Assembly (NCBI GenBank): GCA_003193925.1
Contig: PSPG01000002.1
Coordinates: forward strand, 41,258-105,257
Direction: 5' to 3'
From: Candidatus Thalassarchaeum betae
GTDB taxonomy: Archaea; Thermoplasmatota; Poseidoniia; Poseidoniales; Thalassarchaeaceae
DNA length: 64,000 nucleotides
Made by a program: the position numbers and the translations under genes. The notes beneath the pieces are model-generated. The model had not been told where the DNA came from. It worked only from the letters and a program-made list of their open reading frames with translations, and made no database searches. Shown piece by piece: positions 52,216 through 63,700 of the stretch; position 1 is the first letter of the stretch, and every line of letters begins with the position of its first letter.

Positions 52216-55146
52216 ATGCTGTCATCCGGTGCCATGGACGGGGGAATCTCGGACTGGAGCCGGCTTGAGCGGCTCACTCCATTCAGGATCCGCGATGTGC
52301 TCCTGGTGGCGAGCCACTTCGATCACTACCTGCTCGAGGAATCGGGGTACCTCGCCGAGATAATGCGACGGGAGTACTCCGACCTGAGTTTCTCTCAGGC
52401 CCCGCGCATTATTCACAGCCCGGAGGCGGGCGACGCGCTCAGACTGCTTCGCTCGCGGGACTTCGACCTCGTCATCACGATGACGAGGGTCGGGGAGATG
52501 GACGTCAAGGCGTTCGGCAGCGAAGCCAAGCGGATCAGAGATGGACTCCCTGTGGTCATGCTGAGCCACAACACCCGCGAGTTGGCGACGCTCAGCGCGG
52601 GAGACGGCATCGACCGCATCTTCGTTTGGACCGGCGACAGTCGCATTCTCCTCTCGATCTGCAAGCTCATCGAGGACGAGCGTAACGTGGAGAACGACGT
52701 CCGTGACGGGGATGTCCAGGTCATTCTGCTCGTTGAGGACAGCAGGAGGTTCTACTCGGTCTACCTGCCGCTGCTGTACACTGAACTGGTCAACCAGACA
52801 ACCCGACTGATGGGGGAAGGCGGCAACCTGTACGAGAAGCTGCTGAGGCTGCGGGCAAGGGCGAAGATACTCCTCGCTTCGGACATGAACACCGCGAAGT
52901 CGATCATCGATCGCTACCATAACAACATCATCGGCATCTTCACCGATGGCAAGTTTCCCAACCAAGGAGGGAACAGGGATACTGCCGGGCTGGAACTGAT
53001 CCAGTACGCACAGGAGGGTCATCCCTACATGCCCATCCTGTTACAATCGAAGAACCTCGAGCTCAGGGAGGACGCCGAGGCGATGGGGGTCCGCTTCCTG
53101 CACAAGGAGGACTCACAGCTGTACCACAGGATCGAGGAGTTCATGGTCGACGAGATGAATTTCGGCGACTTCATCTTCCGCCTGCCCGATGGGACTGAGG
53201 TCGCGCGGGCCACCGACCTCGAGGAACTGATAGATGGCCTTGAGAACGCGCCGATAGAATCCATCGAGTACCATGCCTCGAAGAACCAGTTCTCGCACTG
53301 GCTCAGGACACGGACCGAATTCTCCCTAGCCGCCGGCATGAGGCCGATGACGGTGGAGGACTTCGACACCAGCGAGGGAGTCAGGAAGTACCTCGCTGAC
53401 TCGGTTCGACAGCACATCTCACAGATTCGTAGGCGCACCATCAGGGACCATGACGCCAGAGTCGGGGGTGCTGGCTTCCAGAGAATCGGCAGAGGCAGCC
53501 TCGGAGGCAAGGGGCGTGGCCTCGCGTTCTTCTTCACCCGGATGCCAGACCTCCGCCTCGGGGCGGCCTTTCCGGATGTCGAGTTCATCGTACCGAGATC
53601 CGTCGTGATCGCGACAGACGTCTTCGAGGAGTTCGTCGAGAGCAATGAACTCAGCAGGTACGCCCACGAGGACCACAGCGATCCCGAAGTCGACGAGGCA
53701 TTCCTCGCCGGCGAGTTCCCGCCAGAGCTGAGAGACGAGATATCAGTCTTGCTCGAGAACACCAAGTGGCCTCTGGCGGTTCGCTCTTCGAGCCTTCTCG
53801 AGGACTCGAGCCACCAGCCTTTCGCGGGGGTATATGCCACGCACATGCTGGCCAACGACCACCCCGATTTGAAAGTCAGGCTCAGGCGACTGCTCGAGGC
53901 GATCAAACTTGTATACGCCTCCACGTACCACCGCAGCGCCAAGGCGTATGTGACGGCCACGCCGAACACAATCGAGGACGAGCGTATGGCCGTGGTCGTC
54001 CAAGAGCTCGTCGGCGATGAGGTGAACGGGCGCTTCTACCCGCTCATCTCGGGGGCTGCGAGGAGTCACAACCACTATCCAGTGGAGCCGCTTGTGGCAG
54101 AGGATGGATTTGCAGCCATCTGCATAGGCCTCGGCAGGCAGGTCGCCACGGGTGGCAAGTGCCTGAGATACAGCCCCGGCCAGCCGAAGAGGGTGCACCA
54201 GTTCTACAGCAACCAAGCCATACTCGACACCTCCCAGCGCAACTTCTTCGCCATTCCGATGAATCAGGAGGATGGCTCCGTGCACCCCTCCGAGGAGGAC
54301 AACCTCCTGAATCTGCGTCTGTCTGCGGCCGAGGAGGACGGAAGCCTCGCTCTGGTAGGCTCGACCTACATCGTCTCGGACGACCGCATGGTCGACTCAG
54401 TCATGGTCGATGGCGGCCCCAGAGTCGTCACCTTCGCTCCGGTGCTCAAGCACGGACGCTTCCCCCTCTCTGAGATCCTGCACCACGTCCTCACCGCATG
54501 CCAGAACTACATCGGCTCACCCGTGGAAATCGAGTTCGCTCTGTCAATCGACCGAGACTCGGGGAGTCAGAAGTTCGCCATACTCCAAATGAGACCGATG
54601 ATGGAGGAGTCGGTCGACATCGACATCGACCTCGGGGAGGTCGACCGGGACAAGGCCATATGCATCTGCAGTCAGTCGCTCGGCAACGGCGTGATAGAGG
54701 GCATCAGGGACATCGTGTACGTCCACCCCGGGCGACTCGACCGGATGCGGACCACAGACCTCACAGACAAGATAGAGGCCATCGATGCGGGGCTGAGAGC
54801 TGACAAGCGGCCATACGTGCTGATCGGACCAGGGAGATGGGGCTCGGCGGACCCATCACTCGGAATCCCCGTGCAATGGGACCAGATCATGGGCTCCAAG
54901 GCGATAGTCGAGGTCCCAATGTCTGACATCCACGTTGAGCCCTCTCAGGGCACCCACTTCTTCCAGAACATCGTCACCTTCAACATCGGCTACCTCACCA
55001 TCGGTGCAGAAGACTTCGTCGACTGGGATTGGCTGGACTCGCTGGATGCTGTAACCGAGTCGGGCGCGCTTCGCCACGTCAGCCTCGCCGAGCCGCTGAA
55101 GGTGATCCTAGACAGCCGCGATTCCGAGGCGATCATCACCAGATGA
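52216..55146 (+). CDS. Receiver-domain and PPDK_N (PEP-synthase ATP-grasp) fusion protein
   Basis: This encodes 976 residues from ATG 52216 (alternative ATG 52234). Residues ~20-150 look like a degenerate response-regulator receiver. Residues ~168-300 look like a second receiver with the acidic pocket VEDS (~172), a possible phospho-Asp in FTDGKF (~243) and a Lys in FLHKED (~295). From ~425 (GRGSLGGKGRGLAFF) to ~800 is a pyruvate-phosphate-dikinase N-terminal ATP-grasp domain with PLAVRSSSLLEDSSHQPFAG (~516). The phosphohistidine and PEP-binding domains are absent, so it cannot be a normal PEP synthase. It may phosphorylate another target under receiver control (inference). The gene overlaps xpd by 4 bases (ATGA). 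Confidence 0.8.
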   Translation: MLSSGAMDGGISDWSRLERLTPFRIRDVLLVASHFDHYLLEESGYLAEIMRREYSDLSFSQAPRIIHSPEAGDALRLLRSRDFDLVITMTRVGEMDVKAFGSEAKRIRDGLPVVMLSHNTRELATLSAGDGIDRIFVWTGDSRILLSICKLIEDERNVENDVRDGDVQVILLVEDSRRFYSVYLPLLYTELVNQTTRLMGEGGNLYEKLLRLRARAKILLASDMNTAKSIIDRYHNNIIGIFTDGKFPNQGGNRDTAGLELIQYAQEGHPYMPILLQSKNLELREDAEAMGVRFLHKEDSQLYHRIEEFMVDEMNFGDFIFRLPDGTEVARATDLEELIDGLENAPIESIEYHASKNQFSHWLRTRTEFSLAAGMRPMTVEDFDTSEGVRKYLADSVRQHISQIRRRTIRDHDARVGGAGFQRIGRGSLGGKGRGLAFFFTRMPDLRLGAAFPDVEFIVPRSVVIATDVFEEFVESNELSRYAHEDHSDPEVDEAFLAGEFPPELRDEISVLLENTKWPLAVRSSSLLEDSSHQPFAGVYATHMLANDHPDLKVRLRRLLEAIKLVYASTYHRSAKAYVTATPNTIEDERMAVVVQELVGDEVNGRFYPLISGAARSHNHYPVEPLVAEDGFAAICIGLGRQVATGGKCLRYSPGQPKRVHQFYSNQAILDTSQRNFFAIPMNQEDGSVHPSEEDNLLNLRLSAAEEDGSLALVGSTYIVSDDRMVDSVMVDGGPRVVTFAPVLKHGRFPLSEILHHVLTACQNYIGSPVEIEFALSIDRDSGSQKFAILQMRPMMEESVDIDIDLGEVDRDKAICICSQSLGNGVIEGIRDIVYVHPGRLDRMRTTDLTDKIEAIDAGLRADKRPYVLIGPGRWGSADPSLGIPVQWDQIMGSKAIVEVPMSDIHVEPSQGTHFFQNIVTFNIGYLTIGAEDFVDWDWLDSLDAVTESGALRHVSLAEPLKVILDSRDSEAIITR

Positions 55147-57251
55147 TAGCCAATCTTCTTGGTCGGCCTATCGTCAGGTTCGCTTCCATGGAGGCGAGCG
55201 CGGCCGCAACCGCAGGGAGATTCGTCGCCCACGAGGCTCTCAGAGACACCCAGGACGAGATGATCAGGGACGGTATGGATGTCTTAGGCGCTGGTGGCTT
55301 CCTGCTGGCCGCCGCGCCCACCGGGATAGGTAAGACCGCCGCGGCCCTCGCCGCTGCGCTCGAGACGGCGAGGAGCGCTGCCGAGCCGCCTGTGGTCATG
55401 TTCCTGACAGGTCGCCAGTCCCAGCACAGGATAGTCATCGAGACCGTCCGCAAGATCAATGAGAGGCTGGAGCCTGACGTTCCGAAGGTCAGGCTGGTCG
55501 ACCTGGTCGGCCAGCAGGGCATGTGCATCAACGAGATTCGTGGCGAGCATCCCGCGCTGTTCTCGAGACTGTGCGTCGAGAAGCGCGGCTCGCGTACCTG
55601 CAGGCCGTGGCTCGCCGACTCGGAACTCATCAAGCCGCGTGTCCTCAAGAATCCGCTGCACGTCGATGAACTGGTCGCGATGTGCAAGCATCCCGAAGAT
55701 GGTGCGCCGCACGGCATCTGTCCGTGGAAGGTGGCACGGGAGACCGCCTCATCCGCTGATGTTGTGGTCTGCGACTACAACCATGTCTTCGTCGAGGCGG
55801 TCAGGGAGTCCTCGCTGCCTGCGATGGGACTCGCTCTGGAAGACATGCTGCTAGTGGTGGACGAGGCCCACAACCTGCCTGACAGGATTCGCAGAGGCTT
55901 CGAGCGCAGAATCCGAATGAAGGACATCAGGGATGCGATAACCGAGATTGAGGAGCATATGGAGCGGACGCAATCCGAGATGGCGGCTCTCGATGAGGAG
56001 GATGTGGATGCCAAGGCAGCCGAGGTGACTCAACTCAGGCGCTCGGAGGCGGCCATGCGCAGGTTGCTAAAGGACCTGCCAAAGTGGTTCGCCGAAATCG
56101 ACGGGGGGCTCGCTTCCAGCAGGACCGGTGACCAGAGGGTCTCGATGATCACTTTCCTCGACAGGGTCTCGTCGATTCTATCCGAGGACATCGAGCGTGC
56201 CGTCGAGTTGGGGGCGCTGGTCAAACTGCTTCAGTCAATCAGAGTCGAGATCGACGAGGATGACGATGACATCGAGGAGGAGACCGCTTGCATGAGGCTC
56301 GCCATCCTCCTCAACACCTGCACGCAGAACCACGACAGTCCCGCTTTCGCCTTGGTTCACGACAAGATGGGGGGCGAGGAGCACCGCCTGACCACACACC
56401 TGCTCGACCCCGGTGTTGTCAGCGGCGACCTGCTGGACCAGTGCCGAGGAGCCATCCTGATGTCCGGGACGCTGTTCCCACCGCAGATGTACCACGACCT
56501 GCTCAATGTCCCGAGCAGCAGGGTGTCCATCGTCAAGGAGTACACCTCTCACTTCCTCGCCGAGAAGCGCCCTGTGCTGATTGCCAAGGACGTGACCAGC
56601 CGCTACGCTGACCGGGGCGAGGAGAACACGGCGAGGATACGCGAGCACATCCACGCGGTCCTGCGCAAGACCCCGGGGCACGTCGCCGTATTCGCCCCCA
56701 GTTACGCCCTGCTGGAGCAGATTGTAATCGAAGATGAGCAGTGGACGGGGAGGAAACTCCTGAGGGAACGACCAGGCGACTCCAAGGAGAAGATGGACAG
56801 GATGGTGGACAGGATGCATCGACTCCGGCGCTCGAATACCCCGGCCCTGCTTGCGGGGGTCCTCGGGGGCAAGTTGGCAGAGGGGGTCGACTACCCCGAG
56901 AACATCCTCGATGCAGTAATCTGCATCGGGCTACCGCTACCGCCGCCGAGTGCTCGTCAGGATGCGCTGAGGGACTACTACGAGGATATGTACGGCAGCG
57001 CGCGCGCATGGAGATACTCTGGCTCCCAGCCTGCCGTGAACAGGCTCATGCAGGCAGTCGGCAGACCAATCAGGAAGGCTGCCGACCGCGCCCTGGTGGT
57101 GATGCTCGAAAAGCGACTCCTGCAAAGGGGGTTCAAGATCTGCATGCCCGAGGGTGTCCACGTCCTCGAGACTCTCGACTCGGCGAGGACCGAGCGCCAC
57201 GTCGAGCGCTTCTTCAGGGAGCACCCTGACCCCGCTAAGTTCACTGAGTGA
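55143..57251 (+). CDS. XPD/Rad3-family superfamily 2 helicase
   Basis: This encodes 702 residues from ATG 55143, overlapping the previous stop as ATGA. Walker A is AAPTGIGKTAAALA (about residues 57-70) and Walker B is VVDEAHNLPDR (about 237-247). Between them four to five cysteines (GMCINE, RLCVEKRG, RTCRPW, AMCKHP, GICPW) are placed for the 4Fe-4S cluster of XPD. An arch-like acidic coiled-coil insert follows, then helicase domain 2 with AVGRPIRKAADRA (motif VI). It unwinds DNA 5'-3' in repair. The coupling to the receiver-PPDK_N gene is odd. The frame is open upstream to 55029 but begins inside that gene. Confidence 0.9.
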   Translation: MIANLLGRPIVRFASMEASAAATAGRFVAHEALRDTQDEMIRDGMDVLGAGGFLLAAAPTGIGKTAAALAAALETARSAAEPPVVMFLTGRQSQHRIVIETVRKINERLEPDVPKVRLVDLVGQQGMCINEIRGEHPALFSRLCVEKRGSRTCRPWLADSELIKPRVLKNPLHVDELVAMCKHPEDGAPHGICPWKVARETASSADVVVCDYNHVFVEAVRESSLPAMGLALEDMLLVVDEAHNLPDRIRRGFERRIRMKDIRDAITEIEEHMERTQSEMAALDEEDVDAKAAEVTQLRRSEAAMRRLLKDLPKWFAEIDGGLASSRTGDQRVSMITFLDRVSSILSEDIERAVELGALVKLLQSIRVEIDEDDDDIEEETACMRLAILLNTCTQNHDSPAFALVHDKMGGEEHRLTTHLLDPGVVSGDLLDQCRGAILMSGTLFPPQMYHDLLNVPSSRVSIVKEYTSHFLAEKRPVLIAKDVTSRYADRGEENTARIREHIHAVLRKTPGHVAVFAPSYALLEQIVIEDEQWTGRKLLRERPGDSKEKMDRMVDRMHRLRRSNTPALLAGVLGGKLAEGVDYPENILDAVICIGLPLPPPSARQDALRDYYEDMYGSARAWRYSGSQPAVNRLMQAVGRPIRKAADRALVVMLEKRLLQRGFKICMPEGVHVLETLDSARTERHVERFFREHPDPAKFTE

Positions 57252-57294
57252 GCAATGGGTTCATCCGAGTGCGTCCTTTCGTGGCACCGTCAGC

Positions 57295-57765
57295 ATGGAG
57301 TGGTCGAGAGTAGAAATCGAGATGCATGGCGCCAGCGCGCGAGCGACGCCGTCGCCCGGAGTTGAGGTGCCCGGGCTAGATGCCTCGGCCGAGGAGATGC
57401 ACACTGAGTTCCTAGCCACTCTGTATCACCTAGACGATGTACGTGCCGGGCACGACAGGGTGGTCTCCGACGTGGCAGCCCCGGTGGAGATGGCCAAGTC
57501 ACTGGCTAGGGAGATCCAGCCTCTGGAAGATCTTCTCAGGGAGTTCGGAGGGTCCCATACGGATGACAGGATCACCATACCCCTTCCCACTGCTCTTCCG
57601 GACAAGCTCGTTGTCGAGAAGTTTGCGGGCGACGAGGGCGACGTAGTCCGGCTGATTGCGCCGGAGAGGTTTGGCGGCGTTCTGAGGAAGTTCGAGCTGC
57701 CCGAGGGACGCAGGCTGACAGGGGTCTCTTGGGGAGAGGGCGCCCTGAGCCTGACGATGGACTGA
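57295..57765 (+). CDS. Hypothetical 156-residue protein
   Basis: This encodes 156 residues from ATG 57295, 43 bases after the XPD gene. A helical region (SAEEMHTEFLATLYHLDDV...LAREIQPLEDLLREFG) is followed by a beta-rich end (DKLVVEKFAGDEGDVVRLI, GVLRKFELPEGRRLTGVSWGEGALSLTM) that resembles the alpha-crystallin fold in its final strands, but this is weak. No signal peptide is seen. It probably belongs to the XPD transcription unit. It ends 1 base from the stop of the convergent giant gene. Confidence 0.65.
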   Translation: MEWSRVEIEMHGASARATPSPGVEVPGLDASAEEMHTEFLATLYHLDDVRAGHDRVVSDVAAPVEMAKSLAREIQPLEDLLREFGGSHTDDRITIPLPTALPDKLVVEKFAGDEGDVVRLIAPERFGGVLRKFELPEGRRLTGVSWGEGALSLTMD

Positions 57766-57766
57766 A

Positions 57767-60700
57767 TCAGGCATCGGCGTCGATGAGGTAAGAATCCCGC
57801 TCTGGGATGTCCTGCAACTCGTCTATCTCCTGAAGCACTGTGGACAACGCCATCTGTGCGTTCTGTCGGTGAGGCTCGCCCAGCACGTGACTGGAGTACC
57901 TCGCTTCCTCGAAAATCCTGTCCAGGGCAACGAGGGCCTGCTCACTGATCGGCAGGGCGTTGCGAATCGCCATCTCGAACTCTCGCACCGTCTCGAAGTC
58001 CCTGCGCAGGAATCCTCTGCGCATGAGTATCTGGCACAGGCTCTCGTAGCAGTTGAAGATGGCCTCGCGGACCTCATCGCCTGCTGCCAGCAGCTCGGCG
58101 GTGTAGCTGAACACGCTGGCGAGTTCGTCGATGGCCGCCTGTCTGCGCCGACGGACCAGCACGAAGGCCCCGGCCACCACACCGAGGACGATCAGGACGA
58201 CGAGTGCGTACAGAGCCGGCTGGAATGACGGCGAGGCCTGCTGCTCGTACTCGATGTCAAGCCCACCGTGGTAATTGGCGAGCCACGTCTTGTTGATCGG
58301 GTCGACGAAGTCCGAGTCGGTGCTGAAACACACACGCATCTCGCCCCAGAAGCTCTGATTGTAGAATGGGGCTAGGCCAGCGACCGCCTCGAAGTGGTAG
58401 GTGAACAATCCATCCTGGTCGGTCAGCCCGACCACGCTGAAGTGAGTGGAGGAGTGCTTGTTGTCGCAGGTGCCGTTCACCAGATAAGCCGACAGTGAGA
58501 AGTCGGGCACGGACTGCCCGGTGTCCAGCGCGGAGACGTTGACGGAGCCTTGCAGCAGCCTCTTCCCCTCGGCCAAGTAGAGCGAGTCCGGCTCGAAGTC
58601 GAATACGACGGAGATCAGAATCATGACTTCGACTTCGATGATGTCCCCATTCAGGTATCTCGAGCCGTCGGGCTCGACCCTTATCGTTAGGGTCAGTGGG
58701 CCCGGTGGCATGACTTGAATCGCATTGGTGATGAGTCCGAAGTGCTCGGTCCCGTCATCCTGCCACGGATTGCCTCTCAGAGGCAGGAGGCTGTCCTCCC
58801 AATGCAGTGATATCGTCATGTTGTGCATGACGTTGCCTTCGCCGCCTATCTCCAGTATGCGTCCATTCAACTTGATCGGGGAGTCCGGATCGCCGCGGAT
58901 AATCACCAGGTTGTTCGAGAACACCTCGATGACGATGTCCGCCCTCGTGTACACGGTCATGTTGTACTGCACTGGCAGGTAGTATGTCTCGCCGGCGAAC
59001 GAGAAAGCGATGTTGTGGGGTCCGCGGGCGATTGCGTAGCCGGCGTCGTGAGTGTAACTGAATGTGCCGTCGATCGAGGTGGTCAGCATACCTACGACCT
59101 CTCCGTCGAGCCTGAGGGTCAGCTCTCTGTCCTCCAGACCGGGACGTCCCGAGGAGTCGTCGTCGAAGAGGCGCCCGGTGAAGTTCCAGGTCCCTCCGCG
59201 GGTTATGACGGTGGAATCCACCTGCAGGGTCATACCGGTGTGGTAGGCGACCGTCAGCACGGTCTCTGCCGAGCTAAGGCGGTGATAGCCCTGCTCAGGG
59301 GCCCTGACGGTCAGAGTGTGGTTGCCCACTTCGAGGAAGTCCGAGACTATCCAGACGTAGTTCCACTCCCCGTTCTCGTCGGTGCTGGTTATGCCCACCA
59401 GCACGCCATCGACGAAGATCTGCAGCGAGTGGTTGGCCAGCCACCCCCCCGGCAGGTTGTCCTTGACAGTCCCTCGTAGAGCTAGGGAGTCCCCGACGGC
59501 GACCGAGGACGGCTTGACCACGGAGACCTCCACCGGCCCGTAGACGGTGAAGATGGTCGAGGAGTTGGAGCCTAGGACGAACTCCTCGCCCTGGTAGGAT
59601 ATCAGCACCACGCGCGGGCCCAGCTCCATGTTCGGCGGCACCGGGATGTACAGGCTGAAGGTCCCGTTCTCATCCACTGACAGCCCAGTCAGGAACTGCC
59701 CGTTCATCGAGACCTCGAGGTTCCTGTTAGGCAGCACCCTGCCTGAGCCGTCGGTCAGCATGCCCTCGATCAACAGCAACTCGTTGCGGTCGATCTCGCC
59801 CGGAGGAGTCGTCAGCACGATCTGCGAGGTCTGGAGCGCATTGAACTCCGTAGTATGGGATGATGGCAGGTAGTATTCCGGATTCAGGGAATCGCCCTGT
59901 CCCATCGGGTCGACCCAGGTGAAGCCGCCGAGGAAGCTCACGGTGACCGTGTGCATCCCGTAGTCCGTGTCTAGAGGCAGGTCGTAGGTGATTGCCCACT
60001 CGCCGGTGCTCGCGTTGGACTGCGTCGAGTAGACCGGGCCGACGCTGACGCCGTCGATGGCTAGGTGGATTACGCCGCCGGCGGGGTTGCCGCCGTGAAT
60101 CAGGAACTGGCCGTGCTCGTCGAGCAGCGTGCCGCTGAACGTGACCGTCTCGCCTGCTATCACGGAGCCAGTGATAGTGCTGATGTCGAGCTCTGTCGGC
60201 GCCAGTATGATGACGCGTGTCCATGTCTCGTCTCCCAGCAGGCCGGTAGTGCCGTTGATTCCGGCAAACTGGGCCGTGATAGTCATCGGACCGGGTGCTC
60301 GCATGTAGTCCACGGGCAGAACGGCGTTCATCGAGCCGTTGACGTCCGTGGTTCCGCGCCACTCGAAGGTGCCGTCTACCAACAGGTCCACTGGCTCGGC
60401 GACGACTGGCTGCCCGGCGTTGTCGACGAGGGAGATGTTGACGCTGACGACGTCGCCGCGGATGGTTCTGCTGTCGGGGTCGAGGTCCAGCGGGTCGACA
60501 ATGGTGAGTAACGAGTAACCGCGGCTGTCGAAGGTTCCGTTGCCGGTGCTCGAGCCGTAGTAGTTGACATTGGGGGTGTAGGTGGCCATCAGGTCGTGCG
60601 TCCCCCTCAGGAAGGTGAGGTCGAGGCGGATGTCGGCGTTCCAAGAGCCGTTCGGCGACACCGCCCCACCTGTCACGGTGAATGTGTTGCTCTGGCCGTC

Positions 60701-63700
60701 GATGCTGAACGTCAGCGCCGGTGACAGGGTGTTGCCGTCCCTGTCCGTGATGCCGCTGCCGTTGCTGGACGTCAGCGTGCCGCTGACTGTGAAGGACTCG
60801 CCTGCAGCGGGGTTGTCGGTGATCGGGTCGAGTGCGAGGTTCGTCGGCGACCTGACCGTGATCGTGGTGATGATGGTCGCCGTCGAGTGCAGGGTGCTAG
60901 AGCCGTTGAACATGAGTGTGATGGCAATCAGCCCCAGAGGATGGGAATGCAGCACTTCAAAGGAGAAGTTGGTAACTCCGACGCCGTTGGTCTGCACCGG
61001 GGTGAGCCAGGTGTCGTGGAACTTCGCGGCGACGGTCGCGTCTCCAATCTGCCTGTCGTTGTCGCTCGACTCGACCAGTCGGGCACCGAAGCTGATGAAA
61101 GAGCCTCTGTCGACGACCGTGTTGATGATTGGGGTCTTGTCGACGAACTGGGTCACGCCGCGGACGAGGATCGAAGCGTTCCCGGTGCCGGTCAGGTAGA
61201 ACGGCGTGCTCCCGTTGATGACGCTGACTACGACGGTCTTGGCCCCGCTGGTGACCCCGTCACCCAGGGGATCGGTCGGGACAGAGATGGTGAACGAGCC
61301 ATTGCTCGTCGTCGTCTGGCTCTCTACCAGCGTCTCACTGGAGTCGTTCAGGAAGAAGACCTCGACAGCCATCGGCCCATTGACGGTCCTGTTGCTGTCC
61401 ACGGCATCGATGACCCGCCCGCTCATTGTGAATGCCTGCCCGGCTGTCACCTCGAGCGGGATGCTGTCGATCTCAATGAAGCTCGAGACCTGTACTGTCA
61501 GGTCCGCGAAACTGTCGTTGCCGATCCACCGTCCGGCGTCACTGGCTGACAGGTTGTCCGTGATGTCATCGGGTGCGTGTACGCGGAGCGTGTAGTACCC
61601 GGGCGGGGTCGATGCGGGAATCGTCGGGCTGAATATAGCGACACCGTCGGTACCTGAGGTACTGTTCTCGAAGATCTGCTGGAGCGGCCCCCCCCAGTCG
61701 AAGTACAGGTCAGCGAAGACGTCTTTCAGAGGGGCGCCGTCCTCGACATCGGTGATCGTCGCATTGAGGATCATGGTAGAGCCGGCAACGACTATCAGAG
61801 AACTGGGCGCGGCCTCGACCACAAACTCGGTCTGGATGCCGGCACTGACGTAGTCGGCTTCTTGCTCTTTGAAGTAGTAGCCCCCGGGAGGGGGAGAGGT
61901 GGAGAAGCCCAGCGTCACTTTGAGATCGTAGACCCCCGAGCCCACTCCGCTAGGCATTACGAAACTCAGGTTGTACCCCCCGGTAGCCGGGTCTATCCAG
62001 CCCGATGCGAGGCGATAGATTACAGGTGACGCCGGCGAGCCATCGGGGGCGGGGGGAAGGTCGGAGGGAACCTCGAGTTGGACCAGCACTGAGGAGTTAT
62101 TCCCCAGAATCGGTATATCGTGGAAGATGTCATTCGCGAATCCCGCGACCCAATTGGTGTTTCCCCTCGGAGTCCATTCGAGACCGAGCTCGACAGTGGC
62201 GTTGGCCCTGCCTAGAATCCTGATCTCATCTACTGCCGTGGCGGGATGCAACCACGTCGAGCCGGAGAAGTTCAGCACCCAGCTGTAGTCACCTGCGAAC
62301 AGCTCCCACGGCGGTGTCCAGGAGACTGCCAGCCTCGGGAGGTCGGGATCTGTGACGTTCCAAGACTCGTTACCATTGAACACGAGTACGTATGTCCCTG
62401 AGAAGCCGGCCAAGGAAGTGTTCGTGTGATCAGTCAGAACCACCTCGACGCTAGCCTCGTTGCCTCTGAGGGTTGGGCCTAGGGTGTAACTGAAGTTGAT
62501 GAAGCTCCTGATGCCGTATTGGTCGATGAAGGTGATCTGATCGTTGGCGAACAGGCCCTCCGAGTCGAACTCGACCTTCACCTGCACCTCACCGGACGGG
62601 ATGGGGACCTCAGAGCCGGTGAACTGCCAACTGACAGCGAATTGCCCGGGTGTCGAGGTCCAGTTGCTGTCGTTGAGGTACCACGTCTTGAGGGTCGTGT
62701 AGGGGCCGTTCGTGGTTGAGCGCCGCATCTTTAGAATCAGAGTTCCGTTCAGAGACTCGGGGCTCGGACCGCGGCTCAGAACAGTCCCGTTGAGGTATAT
62801 CGGCGAGTCGATGTCCAAGATGGAATTGTTGGCGTCCGCGCCCTCCAGAGTGACCGTGAGATTGGGCGCGGGCGTGATGTTGAACATGAAGTCGACAGTG
62901 GCTGGCCTGATGTGGTAGGAGGGCGTGCTGGCATTGTTCAGGTCCTCCTCGTGCCAGCCGAAGAAGTTCAGTGAGGCGTTGATCAGTCCGAGTGGCTCGC
63001 TCTCGTTAATCGACAACGAGAACTCGTAGTATCCACCCGCTCCGATTTCAGCAATCAGGCTCACCGGACCGTCGCTGGCGGTGGTGTAGTTCAGCACGGC
63101 CTGCATATTGTCGATCCTCGATGGGTCGGTGTACGGGGTGCTGGCCCAGGACATGTCGCCCGATACCAGCGTATCCACCCCGGCTCCCAAGGGGGGCTCG
63201 TCGGGGGGAGGAGGTTCCCTCAGAGAGAGATTAACGTCATCCGAGATGTTCAGCCTCCACTCGAAGGAGACTCCCTGTGAGCCGACGTACGCCTTCTCGA
63301 GAACATGCAGGACGAGAGAGCCGAAACCCGGATCTATGACGATTTCCGGAGTTCCATTGAGTTGGAAGCTGCCGTTCTGATCGGTCGTTCCGTTGGCGAC
63401 CAAGTGCTGGCTGACAGCCGCGCTCCCAGGGACGTTAGCTGTTTCATTGGACTTGACCAGATACAGGTTCATCGAGATGTTTTCCGCGGGTGTGGCATTG
63501 TCCACGAACTGTAGGGTCCCATTGAGCCAGATGGTTCCGGTTGAGAGATCCCTCTCGACCCACGTCGGCCCCCACTCCTCGTTCACCACCTCAACCGCAG
63601 CCGCCTCCGGGCAGGCCTCGAACGGAATCCATCCCATGTCCAGACCGCCTTGGTTCTGATTGGTCTCGAGGTGGACCTCGACCCATCTGGTGAAGTCCTT

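Noticed and set aside
51952..52363. Short plus-strand frames of 63 and 134 codons in the 51.9-52.4 kb gap
   Set aside because: They run through hairpins and into another gene, with no recognisable motifs.
53025..53969. 314-codon minus-strand frame opposite the receiver-PPDK gene
   Set aside because: Ser/Arg-rich shadow of the conserved ATP-grasp coding sequence.
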